The notes: generated by a model from the sequence alone, not told the origin. Counted from the first letter of the stretch, positions 37,977-47,337 are shown. The stretch is DNA of 64,000 bases from Bacteroidales bacterium (GCA_017469845.1 JAFUFP010000059.1:1-64000), one strand, 5' to 3'. Numbers and translations are program-made.

Positions 37977-38966
37977 ATGGAAAAGAAACCGGTGATACCT
38001 CCGGTGGACAAGGCTCTTCTGAAAGCTGAGCTGACTCCGGAGCTTCTTCTTCGAAAATCCAACCACGGCGGCAACGAGCTGTACGTGGTGACTGCCGCTC
38101 AGGCACCGAATGTCATGAGGGAGATAGGACGCCTCAGGGAGTTGGCGTTCCGTGACGGCGGTGGAGGAACCGGAGAGGAACTGGACCTTGACAAGTTCGA
38201 CTACAATCCCGCTTACGGATACCGTCAGCTGGTGCTGTGGGATCCCGAGGCCGAGATGATAGCCGGCGGATACCGCTTCGTCCTTTGCGACGAGGCGATG
38301 TACGACGTCTACGGTCAGCCGCACATCACTTCTTCCCATATGTTCTCCTTCTCCAAGAAGTTCATAAAGGAATATCTTCCCTTCACGATAGAACTGGGAC
38401 GTTCCTTCGTCTCGCTTGAGTACCAGAGCACTAGGGAGAGCAGCAAGAGCATCTTCGCCCTCGACAACCTCTTCGACGGCCTCGGTGCCCTCATGATCCT
38501 CACCGCCGGAAGGATGAAGTATTTCTTCGGGAAGATGACCATCTATCCGGACTATCCGGAGAAGGGGCTCGACATGATAATGTATTTCCTGAAGAAGTAT
38601 TTCGGGGACGTGAGAAAGAAGGTGACTCCCAACAAACCTGTCCGGATAAAGAACGCTTCCGCCTGGAGGAAGGTCTTCACCGGGAAGGATTTCAAGGAGG
38701 ATTACCGGATCCTCAAGAGCGAGATTTCGAAGCTGGGCGTCAGCATTCCGCCGCTCGTGAACTCGTACATGAACCTTTCACCCTCGATGAGGTATTTCGG
38801 CACGGGAATCAATGACGAATTCGGTGACATCTACGATTCGGGTATCCTCATCGCCTTCGATGAACTCTATCCCGAAAAGACCCGCCGTCACATCGAATCA
38901 TTGAAGAACGCCTCCCGAAAGATCCTCCGCAGCATCATGATGAGGCTTCCCGGGCAGAACGACTGA
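37977..38966 (+). CDS. glsB: OlsB/hemolysin-type N-acyltransferase (GlsB-like)
   Basis: This 329-residue protein is an N-acyltransferase of the GNAT-like OlsB class. It has GGYRFVLCDE and a core with ELGRSFVSLEYQ and FFGKMTIYPDY that is typical of the family. It would transfer an acyl chain from acyl-ACP to an amino acid, the first step of glycine- or ornithine-lipid synthesis. The GlsA-like partner is directly upstream. The C-terminal third (FDELYPEKTRRHIE) is an extension usual in Bacteroidota members. There is no membrane segment, in keeping with a peripheral enzyme. Confidence 0.8.
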   Translation: MEKKPVIPPVDKALLKAELTPELLLRKSNHGGNELYVVTAAQAPNVMREIGRLRELAFRDGGGGTGEELDLDKFDYNPAYGYRQLVLWDPEAEMIAGGYRFVLCDEAMYDVYGQPHITSSHMFSFSKKFIKEYLPFTIELGRSFVSLEYQSTRESSKSIFALDNLFDGLGALMILTAGRMKYFFGKMTIYPDYPEKGLDMIMYFLKKYFGDVRKKVTPNKPVRIKNASAWRKVFTGKDFKEDYRILKSEISKLGVSIPPLVNSYMNLSPSMRYFGTGINDEFGDIYDSGILIAFDELYPEKTRRHIESLKNASRKILRSIMMRLPGQND

Positions 38967-38991
38967 TCCCTCCAATGACAAGAACACACAG

Positions 38992-39594
38992 ATGATAAAG
39001 AACATAGTATTCGATTACGGGGCGGTCCTCGTGGACTGGAACCCCCACTACCTCTACGACCCTTATTTCGGGGACAGGGCGAAAGCAGACTGGTTCCTCG
39101 GAAACATATGCACCCTCGAGTGGAACACTACCCTTGACGGAGGCCGTCCCTTCAGGGAAGCCTGCCTTGAGATGGCCCAGAAGTATCCCGACTATCGTGA
39201 ACCCATCCTCATGTACGAGACCGGATGGAGGAAGATGGTGAAAGGGGAAATCCCCGGGATGTATGAAGTCGTGAAATCTCTTAAAAGTAAAGGTTATTCC
39301 ATTTACGGACTCACCAACTGGTCTGCCGAGACTTTCCCATGGGTCAGGGAGACTTTCCCGATTTTCACTCTTCTTGACGGGATGGTGGTCTCCGGAGAGG
39401 AGTTTCTCCTGAAGCCTTCTCCCGAGATCTACAACCTGCTCCTTTCCCGCTATGGTCTCAAGGCGGAGGAATGCATCTTCATCGATGACAATCCCGCCAA
39501 TGTCGAGGGGGCGAAGAGAGTGGGTATGGAGTCTATCGTATTCAGGGGAGCGGATACAGTCCTTTCGGACCTGGAACCGTATCTTTCAAAGTAA
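38992..39594 (+). CDS. HAD-superfamily hydrolase (subfamily IA)
   Basis: This 200-residue HAD phosphatase has motif I FDYGAVLVDWNP (nucleophile D8), motif II at YGLTNWS, the motif III Lys in LLKPSPEIY, and motif IV IDDNPANVEGA. The helical cap lies between residues 15 and 85. Members dephosphorylate sugar phosphates, nucleotides or other small molecules; the substrate is unknown. It starts 25 bp after the GlsB-like gene and is probably the last gene of that operon. Confidence 0.93.
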   Translation: MIKNIVFDYGAVLVDWNPHYLYDPYFGDRAKADWFLGNICTLEWNTTLDGGRPFREACLEMAQKYPDYREPILMYETGWRKMVKGEIPGMYEVVKSLKSKGYSIYGLTNWSAETFPWVRETFPIFTLLDGMVVSGEEFLLKPSPEIYNLLLSRYGLKAEECIFIDDNPANVEGAKRVGMESIVFRGADTVLSDLEPYLSK

Positions 39595-39604
39595 ATTCCG
39601 GTCA

Positions 39605-41434
39605 TTATTTCTTCGGTTGGAGGAAATTCCAGCTCACACCGACTCTGAAGAGCCGGCGGTTGAAGTATATCGCCTCCCTCCAGACGTCCGTGAAATCATT
39701 CGAGGTGAAGGAATGTTCCTCCATCCTGTCCAGGATGTCTCTGCCTTCGAGGTAGACGGTCACTTTCTTGAAAGCCTTTTCGGCCCTGAGGTTCAGGATG
39801 AAGTCCCTTCCGTTCCGGAAGTATACTGTCGCATAGGCACCTTCGTAATGTGCCGTCGCTGAGGCTGACCAGCCTTTTCCCATCTTGGCGGTCAGTCCTC
39901 CGGTGAAGGTCCAGTTATGGTTGTTGAAGAGAGTTTTCTCGCTCCGGTAGATGATTCGGCGGTCCTGGTTGTATACGGCGCTGAAAGTAGGAATCAACCA
40001 TTTGCCGTTCCATCTGGTGTTCACTCTCCAGTTGAAGGAATTGCCGTAGGCGAGATTCTCCCAACTGAAGACGTGGTAGCTCCTTCCGCCGATGTTTTCG
40101 TCCTTGAAGGTCTGTTCGATCCCGTTTTCGGTGTGGCGGACCGTGGCGACCGTCTCGGAGGAGAATTTCCCCAAATTCAATTTGTAGGTGAGGTCGAACG
40201 ACAGGGAGTAGACGGATCTCAAGGAAGGATTACCGCGGATGAGCTGCGAGGCGCTGCTTCCCGGGCGGGTGTACCAACAGAGCTGCTGGTAAGTGGGATG
40301 GGTGTACGAAAGGTTGTTCCCCAGGGTGAAGGAATGCTTCTTCGACGGCGTCCATGTGAAGAATGTCCTTCCGGTCAGGACCGGCTTTCTCCACTTGGGG
40401 TGCTGGAAATGGCTTTCGTTGGTCAGCTGCCCGGCATAGAACTGGAGGTAATGGTCCAGTCCGGCTTCAATCTTCTTCCCCTTGTAGGAGAGCATTATCC
40501 TGGGCTCCAGTATGAACTCGAAATAGTTGAAGTTCTCCCTTAAGGAGGTGGAGTCCACCCAGACACCGGGGGATACCATCCTTTCTCCCGAGTTCCTTTC
40601 CCTTGTCCACCTCGAAGTGTAGCGTATGCCGGTCTCGAAAGAAGTCCCCTTGAGGCCTAACGGTTCCTTGAGACGGTACATCGCCGAGGAGCGGAACTCC
40701 TGGATCCTTTTTATCGGATAGAGAATGTAACCTCCGTTCGGCTCCAGATTCCGGATGGGGGTGATGTTTTCCGGATCCGTCTTGCTTTTGGTCTCCAGCC
40801 ATGTGGCATACTTGGCATCCGAGGAGAAACGGTCCTCGACGGAAAATAGGAAAGTGTGGCGTGGGTTCTCGAGAGTGTGGGAGGAGGAATAGGAAAGGGA
40901 TGCGATATGGACGTTCGTCTTTTCGACCTGATCGAAGTAATCCACGGCGAAAGACTCCGTACTCATTCCTATGTTCGTGTAATCGTTGTCGATTTTCTGG
41001 TGCGTCATCCCATACGACGCGTTCACCGTGTATGAATTCCTCTCCGAGGGAGTCCACCTCAGGAGAGTGGTCCATCGCTGTGAGGGTCTCAACGTATCGA
41101 GCGTCTGGTAATCCAAGCCGATGCTCACCGTATCCTTCATCATCGTTCTCACCTTCTCGGCTTTCCTGGTGTCGTAGCCTCCTGAAAGGGTGGTCGAGAA
41201 CTGGAATTTGGGTTTGGTGTAGCCGACTTCCAACTTCATCTGGTTGGTTGTCCTCCATGATAGAGGAGCCTTTTTCAGTCTTCTCATGAAGCCGGCTCCG
41301 GAGGAGAAGTCAAGATGTCCCTTCCATTCCCCTTTGGTGGACTTCACGGCGATTGAACTGTCCGTAGGGGAGACCGTTTCCTCCGGGATGGACGGAAACA
41401 GTAGGCTGAGTAGTATGAAGAACTTCAGCAGCAT
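39605..41434 (-). CDS. Outer-membrane beta-barrel protein without plug domain
   Basis: This 609-residue protein has a signal peptide (MLLKFFILLSLLFPS) and then goes directly into barrel-like alternating strands (GHLDFSSGAGF, WTTLLRWTPSERNSYTVNASYG, ending VGVSWNFLQPKK). The barrel pattern is like the C-terminal part of OMP_b-brl_3 receptors, but the carboxypeptidase-like and plug domains are missing. Either it is an open or gated porin-like member, or a receptor that lost its N-terminus. No upstream frame encodes the missing domains; the rhomboid gene lies 16 bp upstream on the same strand, which suggests an operon. Confidence 0.8.
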   Translation of the reverse strand: MLLKFFILLSLLFPSIPEETVSPTDSSIAVKSTKGEWKGHLDFSSGAGFMRRLKKAPLSWRTTNQMKLEVGYTKPKFQFSTTLSGGYDTRKAEKVRTMMKDTVSIGLDYQTLDTLRPSQRWTTLLRWTPSERNSYTVNASYGMTHQKIDNDYTNIGMSTESFAVDYFDQVEKTNVHIASLSYSSSHTLENPRHTFLFSVEDRFSSDAKYATWLETKSKTDPENITPIRNLEPNGGYILYPIKRIQEFRSSAMYRLKEPLGLKGTSFETGIRYTSRWTRERNSGERMVSPGVWVDSTSLRENFNYFEFILEPRIMLSYKGKKIEAGLDHYLQFYAGQLTNESHFQHPKWRKPVLTGRTFFTWTPSKKHSFTLGNNLSYTHPTYQQLCWYTRPGSSASQLIRGNPSLRSVYSLSFDLTYKLNLGKFSSETVATVRHTENGIEQTFKDENIGGRSYHVFSWENLAYGNSFNWRVNTRWNGKWLIPTFSAVYNQDRRIIYRSEKTLFNNHNWTFTGGLTAKMGKGWSASATAHYEGAYATVYFRNGRDFILNLRAEKAFKKVTVYLEGRDILDRMEEHSFTSNDFTDVWREAIYFNRRLFRVGVSWNFLQPKK

Positions 41435-41450
41435 CTTGGACGGACTTCTC

Positions 41451-42062
41451 TCAGAATCCCAGGCTTGACAGGAAATGCGAGAAAATCGACGGCCTAAGGA
41501 TCAGGGGGAAGACAAGGCCGTAGACCGCTCCCCAGAAATGTGCCGTATGCCCTATGTTGTCCATTCCCCTTTTGGCCATCCACCAGCAGTAGAGAAGATA
41601 CAGGGGAGCGAAGATGTATCCGGGTACGGGAATGGGGATGAGGTAGATGTATATCCCCATCCTGGGTTCGAAAAGTATCGAAGCGAAGAGAATGGCGGAT
41701 ACGGCTCCGGATGCTCCGACGGCGCTGTAGGAGTAATCGTCACGGTGCTTCAGAAGGTCCCATATGGAAGAAGCGGCAGCCGCCGTAACGTAGAGCACTA
41801 TGTAGAGGATGCCTCCCGAGGGAGAACCGAAGGCGGCACCGAAGTAATTCTCAACAACGCTTCCGAAGAAGTAGAGCGTGAGCATGTTGAAAAACAGGTG
41901 TCCCCATCCTCCGTGCACAAGGGCATGGGAAAAGAGCGTGTACCACTTTTTCCTGTGCATGACTTCCCATGGGGAAAAGGTGAGGGTGCGGAAAAGGGTA
42001 GGATTATTGAAGCAAAGGATGCTTACAATGGCCGTTACGGCTATTATGACGGTTGTTATCAT
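41451..42062 (-). CDS. Rhomboid-family intramembrane serine protease
   Basis: This 203-residue membrane protease has six hydrophobic segments and the rhomboid marks: HGGWGHLFFNM in the second segment, the catalytic Ser in GASGAV, and the catalytic His in GHTAHFWGA. It would cleave transmembrane helices near the outer face. It precedes the barrel protein gene by 16 bp and may be cotranscribed with it; no functional link is known. Confidence 0.94.
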   Translation of the reverse strand: MITTVIIAVTAIVSILCFNNPTLFRTLTFSPWEVMHRKKWYTLFSHALVHGGWGHLFFNMLTLYFFGSVVENYFGAAFGSPSGGILYIVLYVTAAAASSIWDLLKHRDDYSYSAVGASGAVSAILFASILFEPRMGIYIYLIPIPVPGYIFAPLYLLYCWWMAKRGMDNIGHTAHFWGAVYGLVFPLILRPSIFSHFLSSLGF

Positions 42063-42143
42063 AGAGGAAACGGTTCTTCGGAAACAAAGTTAGTGCTTTT
42101 CTCTTCACTTATCGCAAGAGGAATAGAGCCCCGGAATGCTATT

Positions 42144-43355
42144 CTAATAGAGAAAGCCGAGCATCCATAGAGGGAGCTTTGCACCGTCCGGCATATCCCA
42201 GTCATCTGCAAAGACATAAGAATCCTTGACGCCTGAAATTTGCGAGTAATCCTTACTTGGACCGCCGATCTCGAAGGTGTATTTGGAATCCACTTTGAAG
42301 TCTCCCTGCTCCTTCCCGTATTCGACGATATGTGATTCTTCCAGACAACTTACTGCGAAAGACTCGCGAGCTGTGCCGATTTCCACCTTCGCCGGTGCCA
42401 ATGCATATAAGAGATTGGGGTTCTCCGGATAAACTTTGTCAGGTTTGGTCAGCTTTCCGATCTTCTTCTTGTCGGAATACAGCAGGTTCAAGATCTTGGC
42501 ATCGCTCAAGAACTTGAGATATTCAACGACGGTATCACGTCCGATCTCCAAGGCGGCGGCAATCTTGTTTGCATTGAGCACGAACGGGACTTCTGAACTG
42601 ATCAGCGCAACCAGAGCTTGTATCTTCCTTACATTGGCTACTTCCACCTTACATATCTGAGGCAGTTCCGTTTCTATGATGTAGTTGACTACCTGCTCGA
42701 TCTTGGTGTAGTACTCACCTTCACCCTCAAGCAAGAAAGGATAATATCCCTTTTCCAGGTACTGTTTGAACAGTACAACCGGTTTGCATTTGGACGACAC
42801 TTCCTGCCATAGATCATAGGGATGGGAAAGGATGTCCTCCAGAGACCATATCGGGAATTCCAATCCGTGGTAGAATCTAAGCGCCTCACGGAATGAAAGA
42901 CCCTTCATGGAGTACTTGAGAGCCCGTCGGGACAGGTCGGCATCCCCCTCTTTAAGGCTGAGGAGAGAAGACCCACTGACAATTAACTTGAGCTTAAGGT
43001 AGAGTTCATAAATCTCCTTGATCTCGCGGCTCCAAGCGGGTGTCCCTGGCTTATATTTGTGAATTTCGTCGATGACCAGCAGCTCTCCTCCGCGAAGAAC
43101 GAACTCATCAGCCAATCCTACAAGAGTGCGTGTGGACAGATCCACGGTATCAGCTGAGCAGTAAAGTACTCTCCTGTCTCCCGGTGAGTAGTTCGTCTTT
43201 ATATACTGCTTGATGAGTGTCGACTTGCCGACGCCCTTTGCCCCGATGATGCTGATAAGTTGTGCATTCCAATGTATCTTGTTCATCATCTCACGGATTA
43301 TATCCATAGATGTATTGGCAAGCAGCCTGTCGTGTTTGCGGAATAAAGTATCCAT
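42144..43355 (-). CDS. AAA ATPase with DUF4143 domain
   Basis: This 403-residue ATPase has Walker A GAKGVGKST (38-46), Walker B LLVIDE (92-97), a sensor-type SGSS, and a C-terminal DUF4143 region with a winged-helix-like part (about 265-310: NKIAAALEIGRDTVVEYLKFL) and a nuclease-like end. The family is widespread in Bacteroidota and archaea, of unknown role, and often linked to mobile or toxin-like loci. The start at 43355 is preferred to the far upstream ATG (44387), which would overlap the ABC gene. A -7 box 20 bp upstream agrees. A 50-bp palindrome overlaps the promoter. Confidence 0.9.
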   Translation of the reverse strand: MDTLFRKHDRLLANTSMDIIREMMNKIHWNAQLISIIGAKGVGKSTLIKQYIKTNYSPGDRRVLYCSADTVDLSTRTLVGLADEFVLRGGELLVIDEIHKYKPGTPAWSREIKEIYELYLKLKLIVSGSSLLSLKEGDADLSRRALKYSMKGLSFREALRFYHGLEFPIWSLEDILSHPYDLWQEVSSKCKPVVLFKQYLEKGYYPFLLEGEGEYYTKIEQVVNYIIETELPQICKVEVANVRKIQALVALISSEVPFVLNANKIAAALEIGRDTVVEYLKFLSDAKILNLLYSDKKKIGKLTKPDKVYPENPNLLYALAPAKVEIGTARESFAVSCLEESHIVEYGKEQGDFKVDSKYTFEIGGPSKDYSQISGVKDSYVFADDWDMPDGAKLPLWMLGFLY

Positions 43356-43375
43356 TTGTTTACCTTCTTGTGGAG

Positions 43376-43407
43376 CAAATATAATAAAAGTGTTGCGCTC
43401 AGGCAAC
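43376..43407 (-). promoter_or_regulatory. Promoter of the AAA ATPase gene
   Basis: On the minus strand GTTG (43407-43404), a 20-bp spacer and TATATTTG (43383-43376) match the Bacteroidota layout. The -33 element lies inside the palindrome described next. Confidence 0.7.
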
Positions 43408-43440
43408 ACTTTTTCGAAAAAATGTTGGTTGGGCGCAACA
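43391..43440. promoter_or_regulatory. 50-bp nested palindrome, probable operator
   Basis: Two copies of TGTTG-N8-CAACA (43391-43408 and 43423-43440) are centred 32 bp apart. They flank a perfect TTTTCGAAAA dyad centred at 43415.5, which is also the exact midpoint of the two copies. The outer arms pair too: GTTGCGC at 43392 with GCGCAAC at 43433. The near copy spans the -33 to -7 spacer of the AAA ATPase promoter. This geometry suits a repressor bound as two dimers, three helical turns apart; an RNA hairpin is less likely because most of it lies upstream of the start site. Confidence 0.7.
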
Positions 43441-43623
43441 TAATGCGAAGGAAGAATCGTCTCGATATCCGATTTTGACGTTGGATAAAAGATATACTTT
43501 GCTGATCGGGTCCAAGTTTTCAGTAGAATTCTTACCTTTACACGATTTTCCGTTTTTGATTTCGGGAGAAGGTTTCCCGGAAACAGAAGCGGCCGCTTTT
43601 TCCCAAAATCCCACTTCAAACAA

Positions 43624-45372
43624 ATGCTTAAGACTATATTAAGACAGGTCAAGCAGTACAGGACAACGGCTATCCTCACTCCGGTGTGGACCACGGCCGA
43701 GGTCATCATGGGGGTCCTCATACCATATGTCACGGCGTCGATAATCGACAAAGGCATCAATGCCGGAGACATTACGAACGTGTACAAGTACGGGGCCCTG
43801 ATGATTTTCCTCTCTTGCCTCAGCCTCCTTTTCGGAGTCCTCTCGGGCTGGTGCTCCGCCCATTCAAGTTCAGGTCTCGCCGCCAATCTCCGTGAGGCGA
43901 TGTACCGCAACATCCAGAAGTTCTCCTTCTCGGACATCGACAAGTTTTCGACCGCGGGGCTTGTCACAAGGATGACGACGGACGTGTCGAACATCCAGAA
44001 CGCCTTCCAGATGCTGCTCCGCACTTCCTTCAGGGCTCCTCTCAACATGGTGTCGGCCCTTTTCATGTGCTTTTTCATAAACGGCAAGCTCAGCATCATC
44101 TTCTTCGTCGCGATGGTCATACTGTCGACCTTCCTTTTCGTCATCATATCAAGAGTGGCGAAGCTTTTCCAGCAGATCTTCAAAAAATACGATGACCTCA
44201 ACGCCGTGGTCCAGGAGAACGTGACGGCCATAAGGGTCGTTAAGGCGTATGTGAGGGAAAGCCACGAGATCAGCAAGTTCGACAAGGCGGTTCTTTCGCT
44301 CTTCTCGCTCAACGTCAAGGCCGAGGCCCTCATGACCCTCAACCATCCGGTGATGAACCTCGTCTCAAACGGCTGCATCATCGCCATAAGCTGGTGGGGA
44401 GCTCATTTCATAGTGGGAGGTGAACTCACAACAGGTCAGCTGACGTCCCTTTTCAGCTACATAATGACCATCCTCGGATCCCTAATGATGCTCTCGATGA
44501 TCATCGTATCGCTCACGCAGAGCGCCGCCAGCGGAAAGAGGGTGGCTGAAGTCATCGACGAGATTCCCGACATGTCCGATCCCGAAAACCCCATCCTGTC
44601 GGTAAAGGACGGTTCGGTTGATTTCTCGCACGTATACTTCTCCTACAAGGCCGGAGGAGATTATGCCCTTGAGGACATAAACCTTCATATCGATGATGGA
44701 GAGACCATCGGTATAATAGGCGGAACCGGAAGCGGAAAGTCTACGCTTGCGAACCTCATCCCGAGACTCTATGACGCCACCGAAGGGTCCGTGAAGGTGG
44801 GCGGAGAGGATGTGCGTTCCTATTCGATGGACGCTCTCCGCGGTGAAGTCGCCATGGTTCTCCAGAGAAACATCCTTTTCAGCGGTACCATCCTTGAGAA
44901 TCTCCGCTGGGGAAAGGAAGACGCTACGCTCGAAGAATGCAAGGAGGCCTGCCGCCTTTCCTGCGCCGACGAGTTCATAGAGTCCTTCCCCGATGGGTAT
45001 GATACCCTCATCGACCAGGGCGGAACCAACGTCTCGGGAGGTCAGAGGCAGCGCCTTTGCATCGCCAGGGCACTTCTGCGCCGTCCCAAGATCCTCATCC
45101 TGGATGATTCCACTTCGGCTGTCGACACTGCGACCGACGCCAGGATCCGTGAAGCGTTCCTTCGGAAGATCCCCGGAACCACCAAGATCATAATCTCGCA
45201 GAGGATCCTCAGCATCAAGGACGCGGACAGGATCATCGTGATGGACAACGGTCGGGTGAACGGTTTCGGCACCCATGAGGAGCTTCTCAAGACCAATGAA
45301 ATCTATTCCGACATCCACGAACTCCAGAGTTCAGGAGGAGAGGGTGATTTCGATGAAAACAAAAACCAGTGA
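43624..45372 (+). CDS. ABC exporter half with degenerate ATP site
   Basis: This 582-residue half-transporter has six membrane segments and an ATPase domain. Walker A is GGTGSGKST and the signature is VSGGQ. Two catalytic positions are changed: the Walker B motif reads ILILDDST (Asp where the catalytic Glu should be) and the H-loop reads ISQR (Gln for His). Such changes mark the degenerate site of heterodimeric exporters. The partner with intact residues starts 3 bp after the stop. The pair is like the MdlA/MdlB or TmrAB class; the substrate is unknown. Confidence 0.93.
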   Translation: MLKTILRQVKQYRTTAILTPVWTTAEVIMGVLIPYVTASIIDKGINAGDITNVYKYGALMIFLSCLSLLFGVLSGWCSAHSSSGLAANLREAMYRNIQKFSFSDIDKFSTAGLVTRMTTDVSNIQNAFQMLLRTSFRAPLNMVSALFMCFFINGKLSIIFFVAMVILSTFLFVIISRVAKLFQQIFKKYDDLNAVVQENVTAIRVVKAYVRESHEISKFDKAVLSLFSLNVKAEALMTLNHPVMNLVSNGCIIAISWWGAHFIVGGELTTGQLTSLFSYIMTILGSLMMLSMIIVSLTQSAASGKRVAEVIDEIPDMSDPENPILSVKDGSVDFSHVYFSYKAGGDYALEDINLHIDDGETIGIIGGTGSGKSTLANLIPRLYDATEGSVKVGGEDVRSYSMDALRGEVAMVLQRNILFSGTILENLRWGKEDATLEECKEACRLSCADEFIESFPDGYDTLIDQGGTNVSGGQRQRLCIARALLRRPKILILDDSTSAVDTATDARIREAFLRKIPGTTKIIISQRILSIKDADRIIVMDNGRVNGFGTHEELLKTNEIYSDIHELQSSGGEGDFDENKNQ

Positions 45373-45375
45373 GCC

Positions 45376-47337
45376 ATGCCACCATTCCAACAAAACGGTA
45401 GCCGCCATGACGGCATGAGGGGAGGTGGGGGAGCCACCTTGAAGGACCTCAGGAACATAGGTACGGTGAAGCGCCTTTTCGCCTTCATCATGAAAAACTA
45501 CAAGGTGCACATCGGGATCGTCCTCGTGTGCATAGTGATTTCGTCAGTGACGTCGCTGGCTTCTTCTCTCTTCACGAGGAGCCTGATAGACGACTACATA
45601 ACTCCGATGCTCTCTTCTTCGGCTTTGGGATCGGCCCTGGGACCGGATTATCATCCCCTGGCCATAGCCCTTGTGAAACTGGGAGCCATCATCCTCGCCG
45701 GAGTCATCGCCGGTTACGCCTATAACATGATAATGATATTCGTGGGGCAGGGCACCATGAGAAAACTCCGCGAGAGCCTCTTCTACAAGATGGAGAAGTT
45801 GCCGCTCAGCTATTTCGATTCGCATGCCCACGGGGACATAATGTCGGTATACACGAACGACATCGACACCCTGAGGCAGGTGATCGGCAACAGCGTGCCG
45901 AGACTCTTCCAGTCCCTTATCACGATCGTGGCCACTTTCATAAGCATGATAGTGCTCAGCATTCCGCTCACCGTGATAGCCGTCATCATGGCCTTCGTGA
46001 TGTTCAAGGTGACGACTTCACTCGGGAAGATCTCGAGGAAGTATTTCACCGAGAGGCAGAAGAACCTCGGAATAATGAACGGGTTCATCGAGGAGATGGT
46101 ATCGGGCCAGAAGGTGGTGAAGGTTTACAGCCACGAGAAGAAGGCGATGGAGCAGTTCTCGACCTTGAGCGAGAATCTCCGCTCTTCCGTTTTCAACGCC
46201 AACAAGGTCGGTAACATCATAATGCCTATAAACGCCAATCTGGGCGAGTTCGCATACGTCTTCCTCGCCATCGGCGGAGCGCTCGTCGCTCTGGGCGGAT
46301 ACACGGGATGGTACCTTTGCGGCCTTGACGGGACGGCGATGACTCTCGGAACCATCGTGTCGTTCCTTTCGCTGCAGCGCAATTTCATCCGTCCTGTGTC
46401 GCAGATATCCAACGAAGTGAACAGCATAGTGATGGCTTCAGCCGGAACCGACAGGGTCTACGCCATGATGGACCAGTCTCCGGAAAAGGATGAAGGAAAG
46501 GTCACGCTCGTGAACGCGGTGAAAGGTGAGGACGGAACCCTTTCCGAGTCCGGATCCCGTACCGGCAAGTGGGCCTGGAAGAAGGACGGGCATTTGACTG
46601 AGCTTGAAGGTCTCGTTTCCCTTAAGGATGTGGACTTCAGCTACGTCGAAGGGAAGCAGGTCCTTTTCGACATCTCGCTTACCGCATATCCCGGACAGCA
46701 GATAGCCTTTGTCGGAGGAACTGGAGCCGGCAAGACCACCATCACGAACCTCATCAACCGCTTCTATGAGATCCAGGACGGGACGATAACCTATGATGGA
46801 TTCAATGTCGGGGAGATAGAGAAGGACTCCTTGAGACGGAGTCTCGGAACTGTCCTTCAGGAGACCAACCTCTTCTCGGGAACTGTCATGGAGAATATCC
46901 GTTACGGCCGTCTGGACGCTACCGACGAGGAATGCCGTGCCGCAGCCCGTCTGGTGTATGCCGATCCCTTCATAAGAAGGCTCCCCAACGGTTATGACAC
47001 CGTCCTTTCCGCTGACGGAGGGAACCTTAGCCAAGGAGAACGTCAGCTGCTTTCCATCGCGAGGGCCGCTGTGGCGGATCCTCCGGTTCTGATCCTTGAT
47101 GAGGCGACTTCTTCGATCGACACCAGAACGGAGAAGATGATACAGATGAGTATGGCCTCCCTTATGAAGGGAAGGACCACCTTCGTCATCGCTCACCGCC
47201 TTTCCACTGTACAGAACGCTGACTACATAATGGTTCTGGACAAGGGAAGGATCATCGAGAGGGGTAAGCACTGGGAACTCCTTGAGCAGAAGGGCAAATA
47301 CTATGAACTCTATACCGGAAACCAGATAACGGCATAG
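45376..47337 (+). CDS. ABC exporter half with intact catalytic site
   Basis: This 653-residue partner of the preceding gene has a short polar N-terminus (QNGSRHDGMRGGGG), six membrane segments, and an ATPase with Walker A GGTGAGKTT, signature LSQGE, Walker B VLILDEATSSID and H-loop IAHR. The catalytic Glu and His are present, completing one active and one degenerate site in the heterodimer. A ~50-residue insertion precedes the ATPase core (around GTLSESGSRTGKWAWKKDG). Tight spacing with the upstream half indicates translational coupling. Confidence 0.93.
   Translation: MPPFQQNGSRHDGMRGGGGATLKDLRNIGTVKRLFAFIMKNYKVHIGIVLVCIVISSVTSLASSLFTRSLIDDYITPMLSSSALGSALGPDYHPLAIALVKLGAIILAGVIAGYAYNMIMIFVGQGTMRKLRESLFYKMEKLPLSYFDSHAHGDIMSVYTNDIDTLRQVIGNSVPRLFQSLITIVATFISMIVLSIPLTVIAVIMAFVMFKVTTSLGKISRKYFTERQKNLGIMNGFIEEMVSGQKVVKVYSHEKKAMEQFSTLSENLRSSVFNANKVGNIIMPINANLGEFAYVFLAIGGALVALGGYTGWYLCGLDGTAMTLGTIVSFLSLQRNFIRPVSQISNEVNSIVMASAGTDRVYAMMDQSPEKDEGKVTLVNAVKGEDGTLSESGSRTGKWAWKKDGHLTELEGLVSLKDVDFSYVEGKQVLFDISLTAYPGQQIAFVGGTGAGKTTITNLINRFYEIQDGTITYDGFNVGEIEKDSLRRSLGTVLQETNLFSGTVMENIRYGRLDATDEECRAAARLVYADPFIRRLPNGYDTVLSADGGNLSQGERQLLSIARAAVADPPVLILDEATSSIDTRTEKMIQMSMASLMKGRTTFVIAHRLSTVQNADYIMVLDKGRIIERGKHWELLEQKGKYYELYTGNQITA

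Noticed and set aside
43356..44387. Upstream in-frame extension of the AAA ATPase to 747 codons
   Set aside because: It overlaps the ABC exporter gene in antisense and passes through the promoter and palindrome; the Walker A region starts normally from 43355.
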